This document shows positions 1 to 5,134 of a DNA stretch of 7,207 nt, piece after piece. The stretch is from an uncultured Pseudomonadales bacterium (GTDB lineage Bacteria; Pseudomonadota; Gammaproteobacteria; Pseudomonadales; IMCC2047), in contig CAMYKE010000060.1 in assembly GCA_947258895.1 (NCBI GenBank), positions 1 through 7,207 of the forward strand. Direction: 5' to 3'. Numbering within the stretch: position 1 is the stretch's first letter; every line of letters begins with the position of its first letter. The notes beneath the pieces were generated by a model. The model made no database searches and was not told the DNA's origin. It saw only the letters and a program-made list of their open reading frames with translations. The translations under genes were made by a program, and so were the position numbers.

Positions 1-834
1 GAGCCGCTCAGGTCGCGGGCACATCACGCTGTCTATGCCCGCCAACGTCACCCCGCGCAGGATGAACGGGGCAACCGTGGCCGGCAAATCCATTCCACCC
101 GCGAGGCCGCAGGCGGCCACCACGCCGCGGTACTGCATGGAGGCGCATACGTTGGCCAAGGTATGGCTACCGACGACATCGATGGCGCCGGCCCAGCGTT
201 CCTTGGCGAGAGGTTTTGAGGGTGAGGCGAAAGCGGAACGCTCCAGCACCTCGGACGCGCCCAGACTCCTGACGTAGTCGAATTCCTCCGGCCGACCGCT
301 CACACCGACGACGCTGTAGCCCAACCTGGCGAGTAGCGACACGGCGACACTGCCAACGCCACCGGCCGCCCCGGTGACGAGAATCTCGCCCTTGGCCGGC
401 TCCACTCCATGGCGCTCTAGAGCCATCACACAGAGCATTGCGGTAAACCCGGCGGTACCGATCGCCATCGCCTGCGTCGGAGTGAAAGCATCGGGTAGCG
501 GCACCAACCAGTCGCTCTTGAGACGCGCCTTTTCGGCGAGACCGCCCGGGTGTACTTCGCCGACTCCCCAGCCCGTCAGGACGACGGTATCCCCCGGCTT
601 GTAGTCTGGGTTGTCGCTGTGCTCAACTTCACCGACCAGATCGATCCCGGGGATCATCGGGAAGCGTCGCACCACCGGTCCCTTACCGGTAATCGCGAGT
701 CCATCCTTGTAGTTCAGCGTGGAATAAGCCACGCGAATCGTGACATCGCCATCGTGCAGCACAGACTCGTCAATGTCCTTCAGTTCCGCGCGATAACCGG
801 CGTCGTCTTTCTCAATCAATATACCTTTAAACAC
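1..834 (-). CDS. acuI: Acryloyl-CoA reductase (NADPH), AcuI/YhdH family, 3' end cut by window
   Basis: Medium-chain dehydrogenase/reductase of the AcuI/YhdH family, which reduces toxic acryloyl-CoA to propionyl-CoA with NADPH in the cytoplasm. I translated 278 codons from the minus strand. Family landmarks are a GroES-like N-terminal domain with NYKDGLA (about 41-47) and PGIDLVGEV (62-70), LTGWGVGE (86-93), the Rossmann glycine motif [10 protein letters not shown] (155-164), [13 protein letters not shown] (211-223) and [14 protein letters not shown] (241-254). Zinc-binding cysteines of classical alcohol dehydrogenases are absent, as expected. The family is about 325-330 residues, so roughly 50 C-terminal residues lie outside the window. 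The start is GTG, chosen because GAGGAGG stands nine bases upstream and residue 1 matches the usual family N-terminus. It lies 52 bp downstream of acuR on the same strand and has its own copy of the AcuR-type operator. What lies beyond position 1 (a DMSP lyase such as dddL is common in this context) cannot be seen. Confidence 0.93.
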   Translation of the reverse strand, partial: MFKGILIEKDDAGYRAELKDIDESVLHDGDVTIRVAYSTLNYKDGLAITGKGPVVRRFPMIPGIDLVGEVEHSDNPDYKPGDTVVLTGWGVGEVHPGGLAEKARLKSDWLVPLPDAFTPTQAMAIGTAGFTAMLCVMALERHGVEPAKGEILVTGAAGGVGSVAVSLLARLGYSVVGVSGRPEEFDYVRSLGASEVLERSAFASPSKPLAKERWAGAIDVVGSHTLANVCASMQYRGVVAACGLAGGMDLPATVAPFILRGVTLAGIDSVMCPRPERL

Positions 835-843
835 TGTGTAGAT

Positions 844-850
844 CCTCCTC
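844..850 (-). promoter_or_regulatory. Strong Shine-Dalgarno of acuI
   Basis: GAGGAGG on the minus strand, nine bases before GTG at 834. It fixes the GTG as the acuI start, since there is no in-frame ATG nearby. It lies directly below the predicted -10 hexamer of the acuI promoter, so a transcript starting there would lose part of it. Confidence 0.75.
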
Positions 851-851
851 A

Positions 852-882
852 ATATTAGACCGATCGTCTATAAAACGACCAA
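852..882 (-). promoter_or_regulatory. Putative acuI promoter
   Basis: Read on the minus strand, a good -10 hexamer TAATAT occupies 857-852. The best -35 is weak: TTGGTC at 882-877 with a long 19-bp spacer. The -10 overlaps the last two bases of the inverted repeat 856-870 in exactly the register seen at the acuR promoter, so repressor binding would block polymerase. With such a weak -35, acuI may also depend on read-through from acuR. Confidence 0.45.
856..870. promoter_or_regulatory. AcuR/TetR-type operator, copy 1 (acuI)
   Basis: TAGACCGATCGTCTA: perfect 5-bp arms TAGAC/GTCTA around CGATC. An identical 15-mer is found at 1535-1549 before acuR. The TAGAC...GTCTA shape resembles operators of TetR regulators whose recognition helix reads GVPKGSFY, such as NemR. 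Assignment to AcuR is inferred from the duplication and from adjacency to the acuR gene. Confidence 0.8.
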
Positions 883-886
883 AAAA

Positions 887-1522
887 TTACCGGCTCAGAC
901 CGGTAAAGAATCCTCTGGCGAATACATCCAGGGGTGCCGGGCTGCGCTCAAGTTTGGCACGCAACACGGCCCCCTCCCAGCCGATCCAGAAAAACCTGGC
1001 CAGGCTGTCGCAATCTGAAGTTTCAGCAATTGTACCCTCTGCCCGCGCGCACTCGAGACAGCGCGCCAGGCGCGATTCCCAATCGGTAAACACATCAGCA
1101 AGCTGTTGCCGGTATGCCTCGGGTAGTGCACCCATCTCCTGGCCGAGGTTGCCGACCAGGCACCCGCGACGAAACCCGTGCTGTGCCATGCCGGTGCGCG
1201 CATCGGCAATGAAGTTGGCAATGCGCTCTAGCGCAGGAGTCGACTCGTCAAGCAGCCAGCGATCGAGTTTGCGAGCAAAATATGCCGCATAACTTTCAAT
1301 GAGTCTGGCACCAAACGCATCCTTGCTCTCGAAATAGTGGTAAAAGGAACCTTTGGGCACTCCCACGCGGCGCAGGATTTCGTCAATACCGGTTGCCGTG
1401 AATCCCTTTTCGGTTAGCACCTCGACGCCGGCATGCACCAGCGCAGCACGCGTTTCGTGTTGGCCGTCGATCCTTTTTGGAGGCCGGCCGGGGCCCCTCC
1501 GGTTTGTGGCAGATGCTTTCAT
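887..1522 (-). CDS. acuR: TetR-family acrylate-responsive repressor, AcuR type
   Basis: Cytoplasmic DNA-binding repressor, 211 residues, typical TetR length. The basic N-terminal tail (RRGPGRPPKR, 8-17) precedes the TetR helix-turn-helix: TEKGFTATGIDEILRRVGV then PKGSFYHYFESKDAFG (about 37-71). The ligand-binding part carries HGFRRGCLVGNLGQEMGALP (115-134) and FWIGWEGAVLRAKLE (178-192), blocks that I recognise from the AcuR repressor of the acuR-acuI-dddL operon in Rhodobacter; in that system acrylate releases the repressor. Its first gene downstream is acuI, which supports the assignment. The start ATG has no Shine-Dalgarno, but the AcuR-like tail begins right after it and a strong promoter lies immediately upstream, which suggests leaderless translation. 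The operator 1535-1549 in its own promoter implies autorepression. The ligand is inferred from the family and the neighbour. Confidence 0.9.
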   Translation of the reverse strand: MKASATNRRGPGRPPKRIDGQHETRAALVHAGVEVLTEKGFTATGIDEILRRVGVPKGSFYHYFESKDAFGARLIESYAAYFARKLDRWLLDESTPALERIANFIADARTGMAQHGFRRGCLVGNLGQEMGALPEAYRQQLADVFTDWESRLARCLECARAEGTIAETSDCDSLARFFWIGWEGAVLRAKLERSPAPLDVFARGFFTGLSR

Positions 1523-1530
1523 GGGCGGGA

Positions 1531-1559
1531 ATAATAGACCGATCGTCTAGTAAATGCAA
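1531..1559 (-). promoter_or_regulatory. acuR promoter, near-consensus sigma-70
   Basis: Minus strand: -35 TTGCAT at 1559-1554, a 17-bp spacer, and -10 TATTAT at 1536-1531. The spacer is almost filled by the operator 1535-1549. A start point seven to nine bases below the -10 falls at 1524-1522, that is, on or next to the A of the acuR ATG. Confidence 0.7.
1535..1549. promoter_or_regulatory. AcuR/TetR-type operator, copy 2 (acuR)
   Basis: TAGACCGATCGTCTA, identical over all 15 bases to the copy at 856-870. It sits between -35 and -10 and overlaps the -10 by two bases, the classical place for autorepression by a TetR protein. Confidence 0.82.
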
Positions 1560-1902
1560 GCGCTCTTCGAAAATCGAATATCGGGTACTGAGGAGTTAGG
1601 TCATTTTGAACATACAATTACTGAAGTAACCCATCGGCGATCTCATAGCAACGCTACCCGTTTCACTCAGATATTGTTGAATATGCTGTCTGGCATAACA
1701 CGGCCCGATTAAGATCTGTTCTCTGCGGAACGAAATGACCGCTCATTTGCGTCTGCTGCCAAATTCGGATAGCAAGTTCCTGTGTAGCCGCAGGGTCCTC
1801 ATTGCGTATGCTCAACGCTTATAGAAAGGGTGCCTGCTATTGATGGATAGCGGCCAGGAATGGCCAGCTTAGTCAGGAAAACTGCCCACAAAATCCAGGG
1901 AG
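1560..1902. other. 340-bp stretch without a convincing gene
   Basis: No ORF here has a start, a ribosome site and a recognisable product. What can be seen: a 13-bp inverted repeat TTCGAAAATCGAA at 1566-1578, just upstream of the acuR -35; a minus-strand reading frame of 51 sense codons (1818 down to 1666, TGA at 1663-1665) with protein-like composition but no good start; and a small stem GGCCA/TGGCC with a GGAA loop at 1852-1865. GC content falls clearly compared with the acu genes to the left (one sampled 60-base line 61-120 is 70% GC, line 1621-1680 is 47%). The stretch may be a decayed gene or simply spacer. Confidence 0.5.
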
Positions 1903-1912
1903 TTAATTCCCT
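1897..1912 (-). terminator. Weak stem-loop over the stop codon of the siderophore-interacting gene
   Basis: Minus strand AGGGA, loop ATTAAC, TCCCT, followed by GGATTTT. The stem is only 5 bp and the T run is short and offset by two G, so it is at best a poor intrinsic terminator. It includes the TAA stop (1905-1903). Confidence 0.22.
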
Positions 1913-2700
1913 TCGGCTTCAGCATCCTTTTGTTTCGCTATTTTATGTTCGTCTTCGGTATGCCCCATTTTCCAGTAGCTGCTGACGTATAGCTCGTCTC
2001 GCTGGACGCTGCGTTCCTGTTTAAAATACTTGCGCAGTAAACGCATATTGCTGAATTCGCACGCGGCCCAAATTGAGGGTTTGCCGTTTAGCCAGGGGAT
2101 TGATTTAACGGCGTCAGACAAGAAGGTATTTTCCTGATCACTGTGCGCATTAGTCATCCAGTGGACCTGAATACCCTCGGGCTTGCTTAAATCCTGCTTA
2201 TCGCGATCGCTGTTTATTTCAATTACGGCGTGGCCTTTGGCCATCGCCGGCATTACTTCCAGGTTGCAGCTAATAGCTGGAAGCGCAGTCATGTCGCCCG
2301 CGAGCAAAAACCAGTCGGCGTTCATGTCGACAAGTTTGATCGGGCCGGGGCCGGCCATTAAGATGTCTTCGCCGGCTTTTACTTCTCGCGCCCAGTTGGA
2401 AGCCGGTCCGGCGTGGTCGCCATCGCCGTGTAACACGAAATCCACGATCAATTCCTGTTTTGCGGCGTCAAAGGCACGTATTGTGTACGTGCGCATCTGT
2501 GGCCGCATGCCTGCTGCCATATCTGCTGCGCTTGGCAGCTCGGTTTCTCCAGGTAGCGGGAACAGTAACTTGATGTAACCGCTCTCCATACCTTCGGGAA
2601 AACCCTGTAATGATTCGCCACTTAAGGTGATACGCTGCATGTTTGGTGTAAGACGCTGTGAGCGAATGACGGTTACCTGGCGGGGGGCGGGTTTAGTCAT
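1903..2700 (-). CDS. Siderophore-interacting protein, FAD/NAD(P)H ferric-siderophore reductase (ViuB/SIP family)
   Basis: Cytoplasmic flavoprotein of the SIP family (FAD_binding_9 plus SIP domain), 265 residues, the usual length. These enzymes reduce Fe(III)-siderophore complexes to release iron after import. Visible marks are the FAD-binding RTYTIR (70-75), the flavin/phosphate region HGDGDHAGPASNW (91-103), AGPGP (116-120), the NAD(P)H-domain motif GDMTALPA (135-142), WAACE (211-215), and the family C-terminal signature YVSSYWKMGHTEDEH (238-252). The last dozen residues are charged and probably disordered. The ATG has GGAG about eight bases upstream. The neighbours on the same strand (GNAT gene upstream, nothing recognisable downstream) do not form an obvious siderophore cluster. 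I see no good Fur box in the 82 bp upstream, so iron control is not shown by the sequence. Which siderophore it serves is unknown. Confidence 0.9.
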   Translation of the reverse strand: MTKPAPRQVTVIRSQRLTPNMQRITLSGESLQGFPEGMESGYIKLLFPLPGETELPSAADMAAGMRPQMRTYTIRAFDAAKQELIVDFVLHGDGDHAGPASNWAREVKAGEDILMAGPGPIKLVDMNADWFLLAGDMTALPAISCNLEVMPAMAKGHAVIEINSDRDKQDLSKPEGIQVHWMTNAHSDQENTFLSDAVKSIPWLNGKPSIWAACEFSNMRLLRKYFKQERSVQRDELYVSSYWKMGHTEDEHKIAKQKDAEAEGN

Positions 2701-2761
2701 GCTTGGCTCCGAATCATGGCTACTTTTTGGGTTTCTCGCTATTTGGGGTGGATATGACCTG

Positions 2762-2777
2762 GTGCTTGCTTAAGCAC
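2762..2777. repeat. Stem-loop between the GNAT and SIP genes
   Basis: GTGCTT, loop GCTT, AAGCAC: a perfect 6-bp stem five bases beyond the GNAT stop codon. There is no T run on either strand, so it is not a classical intrinsic terminator. It could be an mRNA 3'-end stabiliser or a processing site between two co-transcribed genes. Confidence 0.35.
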
Positions 2778-2782
2778 GTTCG

Positions 2783-3268
2783 TCAATCCAGCCATTTGTA
2801 CATCACCAGCGCGTCCACGTAACCCTGCGTTGGATGTTTGAATGCTCTCGGTAGCTCGCCCACAATGATAAACCCCAGTTTCTTCCAGAGCCGGACAGCG
2901 CCTTGATTTGCAGATGCAACGAAATTGAACTGCATCGCTTGGTAGCCAAGACTGCGAGCTATGTCCTGCGAATGCTCGCACATGCTAGTAGCAAGTCCTC
3001 TGCCCCTCGCTGCACTGGAGACCATGTAACCACAATTACATACATGGCTACCTGGCCCATCGTGATTGGTTTTCAGGTAGTAGGTACCGAATATTCTGCC
3101 ATCCTGCTCGACAACATATGTTTTTCGAGGTGCTGAAAGCCAGTGGATTTCAGCCTCCTGTCTTGTGGTATTGACGTGATAGGCATAGGTCCCACCTTGG
3201 GAGACTACCTCCTGAAATATCGGCCAAATATCATTCCAGTCTGAAGCAGAGGCTGCTCTTATACGCAT
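2783..3268 (-). CDS. GNAT-family N-acetyltransferase
   Basis: Acetyl-CoA-dependent acetyltransferase of the GNAT fold, 161 residues from the chosen start. It shows the N-terminal strand MRIRAASASDW, the acetyl-CoA pyrophosphate loop RGRGLA within SSAARGRGLATSMCEHS (about 84-100 from this start), and the C-terminal motif NQGAVRLWKKLGF ending in the usual LGF beta-bulge. GYVDALVMYKWLD closes the fold. The substrate is not predictable; members with this pattern are annotated only as GNAT proteins. The start at 3268 is chosen because the conserved domain begins there. An in-frame ATG at 3319 would add 17 residues (MADIAIRINSSGILIVI) that look like translated leader. Both ATGs have poor ribosome sites. 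It is on the same strand as the SIP gene, 82 bp upstream of it, and could share a transcript. Confidence 0.82.
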   Translation of the reverse strand: MRIRAASASDWNDIWPIFQEVVSQGGTYAYHVNTTRQEAEIHWLSAPRKTYVVEQDGRIFGTYYLKTNHDGPGSHVCNCGYMVSSAARGRGLATSMCEHSQDIARSLGYQAMQFNFVASANQGAVRLWKKLGFIIVGELPRAFKHPTQGYVDALVMYKWLD

Positions 3269-3418
3269 GATCACAATTAAGATTCCGCTTGAATTAATCC
3301 GGATCGCGATATCTGCCATCGATCGAGTTCCGATCAGGATATGATCCTCCCTCTACTCGTGCAATCGGTCATATTCGAGGTTTGCGGCCTTATTCCAAAT
3401 TCTACACGCGATGACAAT

Positions 3419-3465
3419 GCGCTTTAATCGATTATCGAATTTGACGCCTGGCATGGTTAAAGCGC
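3419..3465. repeat. 9-bp inverted repeat straddling the 3' end of the downstream PhyH gene
   Basis: GCGCTTTAA at 3419-3427 and TTAAAGCGC at 3457-3465 are perfect reverse complements, separated by 29 bases. The right arm contains the TAA stop of the PhyH gene. Inside the loop lies a second palindrome, TCGATTATCGA (3428-ish). There is no T tract, so it is not a standard intrinsic terminator, but it is the only strong structure able to end or protect the PhyH transcript. Confidence 0.45.
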
Positions 3466-4161
3466 AACCGCGAAGTGCTTAGGCTCTCCCGTACCGGGAA
3501 CCAAAATTGGTTCCAGGGAGTACTGACAGATATAGGCACGACGCGGTTGTTCTGTCCGGTTAGCGCTCGAACAATGCAAGGTCAGGCTTGAAAAGACGAC
3601 GGCGCTACCCGCCGAACAGGAAATCTCAACACCCGTGTCATCACCGAAATAACCCACATAATTGCTGTTTAGACTGTCCCATCGATGCTCAATGATGCCG
3701 TCGTCAAGGTCAATGTTCCCGGGCAGCACAGCGAGTGCCCCATTTTCGGAATTGACGTCGTCCAGCGCGATCCATAAGGTCAAATACGGCTGATGGTTAA
3801 AACCGACGTAGTAGCTGTCCTGATGCCAACCGAATGCCGCGCCGGATTTTGGACCCTTCACAACAAATTGCTCGTTAAAGAGATAAACCGCGGGACCCAG
3901 GAATGTCGCTATAAAATCCCTCATGCGCGGCGACAGCAGATACTTCTCCAGCTCAGAAAAATTTTTGCACCGCTGACGCAGAAAGCGCCTGTCCTCTCCG
4001 AGCCCGATGGTATGAAATTTACCACCTTCGCTTGCGGGAGGTTCCGCAATTAGTATTTCTGCTATTTGTTGCAGTAGCACCAGTTCATCTTGCGTCAGAA
4101 AATCCTCAACAACACAGTAGCCCTGCTCTCTAAAATTGCCGTAAAAATCTGGCGTATCCAT
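3457..4161 (-). CDS. Phytanoyl-CoA dioxygenase (PhyH) family protein, second gene of the pair
   Basis: Predicted Fe(II)/2-oxoglutarate oxygenase with a double-stranded beta-helix fold, 234 residues from the chosen start. The facial triad is visible as GWHQDSYY (His112-x-Asp114) and the distal His in LTLHCSSANRT (His195), followed by the 2-oxoglutarate-binding basic segment QPRRAY (Arg206/207). WIALDDVNSENGALAVLPG is the typical core strand of the family. The N-terminal FREQGYCVVEDFLTQDEL is the standard PhyH opening. I chose the ATG at 4161 because this opening begins about ten residues later; an ATG at 4236 would add 25 residues rich in Arg/Cys that look like leader. No strong ribosome site favours either. 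It follows the other PhyH gene by 138 bp on the same strand and is probably co-transcribed. The substrate is unknown: it does not look like EctD ectoine hydroxylase, and no ectoine genes are nearby. Confidence 0.87.
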   Translation of the reverse strand: MDTPDFYGNFREQGYCVVEDFLTQDELVLLQQIAEILIAEPPASEGGKFHTIGLGEDRRFLRQRCKNFSELEKYLLSPRMRDFIATFLGPAVYLFNEQFVVKGPKSGAAFGWHQDSYYVGFNHQPYLTLWIALDDVNSENGALAVLPGNIDLDDGIIEHRWDSLNSNYVGYFGDDTGVEISCSAGSAVVFSSLTLHCSSANRTEQPRRAYICQYSLEPILVPGTGEPKHFAVAL

Positions 4162-4299
4162 AACAAATCTTTTCTCATTGTGCCTGCGCAATCTGGACAG
4201 TCCGAACAACTTGTTTGATATACAACTGGCCATCAACTTGATTTGGTTGGTAGGCCCAATACAAATCTACAGATTCTCAGCAGTGAATGCCCTGGCTGT

Positions 4300-5079
4300 T
4301 TACCCGTGTAAGGCCTTACCCCGATTTACCGTATTTCGCGTAGCGCTGGAATTCCAACCGCGAAGCGTTAATCGCTCGTTATGATGCCTGTCATTTTCAA
4401 GTTCATCATGGCCTGCATACAATTGAACCAGTACAGTTTTACGAGTCTGCAATGAGGAATTCCGCCTTGACCCATGCAGCGTAAGGTAATGAAAGAACAC
4501 GACATCTCCGGGCTCTGCCTCGACCGGTGTCGCGTTAACGAGAGGGTAGCGGTCCAGAAAATTATTCTGTACCTGGCCAGAGCTATTGTCTATGCGCCCC
4601 AATTTGTGGGAGCCGGGATACACGCGGAGACAGCCCATTTCGTCCGTAGCTTTGGAGACATGGATGATTGCCGCAATCATCGCATTCCCGCGACAGGGGA
4701 AGTAACTCCAATCCTGGTGCACCGGGAATGGCGATCCTGTTAGGGGAGGCTTCTGAAACAGCTTGGTGTGGTGCAGGATAATATCCGGCCCGAGAATTTC
4801 GCTGGCACAGTCCAAAAAGCGTGGATGAAATAACGCACCGGTCCAGACGGCAGAAAAACTTTGCACGTTGTGGGTATGTACTATCTGGCTACCCGCTGAC
4901 TCGAGCTTATCAATTTGCGGCCCATTCCAGCGGGCATTAGTGTCTTCCCCGCTACTGTTCAACTGCGCAACTATTTTGTCAAATTCGGTCTCGAGAGATT
5001 GAACTTCAGACGCGTTAAAGATACGTTTAGCCACATAATAGCCGTTCTCGTTAAAGAATGAATTTGCGCCAGTAGCCAT
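4300..5079 (-). CDS. Phytanoyl-CoA dioxygenase (PhyH) family protein, first gene of the pair
   Basis: Second predicted Fe(II)/2-oxoglutarate oxygenase, 259 residues, cytoplasmic, with no signal peptide. The metal triad is VHQDWSYFP (His121-x-Asp123) and LTLHGSRRN (His202); TRKTVLVQ (Arg213) fits the co-substrate carboxylate clamp. FFNENGYYVAKRIFNASEV (8-26) is the PhyH N-terminal element, and HVSKATDEMGCLRVYPGSHKLG (140-161) the core strand pair with the common YPGSHK motif. Outside the motifs it differs strongly from the downstream PhyH protein, so the two belong to different subfamilies rather than being a recent duplication. The start ATG has only a weak AGGCG nine bases upstream; it is kept because the PhyH N-terminal element starts at residue 8. 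It is divergent from the AraC regulator across 55 bp and is the likely first target of it. The substrate cannot be told from sequence. Confidence 0.88.
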   Translation of the reverse strand: MATGANSFFNENGYYVAKRIFNASEVQSLETEFDKIVAQLNSSGEDTNARWNGPQIDKLESAGSQIVHTHNVQSFSAVWTGALFHPRFLDCASEILGPDIILHHTKLFQKPPLTGSPFPVHQDWSYFPCRGNAMIAAIIHVSKATDEMGCLRVYPGSHKLGRIDNSSGQVQNNFLDRYPLVNATPVEAEPGDVVFFHYLTLHGSRRNSSLQTRKTVLVQLYAGHDELENDRHHNERLTLRGWNSSATRNTVNRGKALHG

Positions 5080-5090
5080 AATTATACGCC

Positions 5091-5126
5091 TAAATCAGTT
5101 ACTGCAATTGAATCAGATGCTGCAGG
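5091..5126. promoter_or_regulatory. Tandem 18-bp direct repeat, candidate AraC-type operator
   Basis: In the 55-bp gap between the divergent PhyH and AraC genes, AATCAGTTACTGCA (5093-5106) is repeated as AATCAGATGCTGCA (5111-5124): 12 of 14 bases match, with a period of 18 bp. AraC-family proteins commonly bind two direct-repeat half-sites of about this spacing through their two helix-turn-helix motifs. I infer that this is the binding site of the adjacent regulator. I saw no third clear copy in the window. Confidence 0.5.
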
Positions 5127-5134
5127 GTTAATGA

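Noticed and set aside
35..858. Three plus-strand open frames opposite acuI
   Set aside because: The minus strand carries a family-matching AcuI protein across the entire interval, so these are antisense shadows.
954..1292. Open frames on both strands inside acuR
   Set aside because: Shadows of a confidently recognised TetR gene; their products are Arg/Ser-rich in the manner of GC-rich antisense translation.
2701..2782. Possible Fur box before the siderophore-interacting gene
   Set aside because: I looked for the AT-rich GATAAT/ATTATC pattern and found no convincing match on either strand.
4308..4319. 12-bp perfect palindrome GTAAGGCCTTAC in the 3' end of the first PhyH gene
   Set aside because: One or two 12-bp palindromes are expected by chance in 7 kb; it lies in coding sequence and has no T run after it.
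3457..5079. Ectoine hydroxylase (EctD) as identity of either PhyH protein
   Set aside because: EctD is about 300 residues with its own signature and usually accompanies ectABC; neither protein shows that length or neighbourhood.
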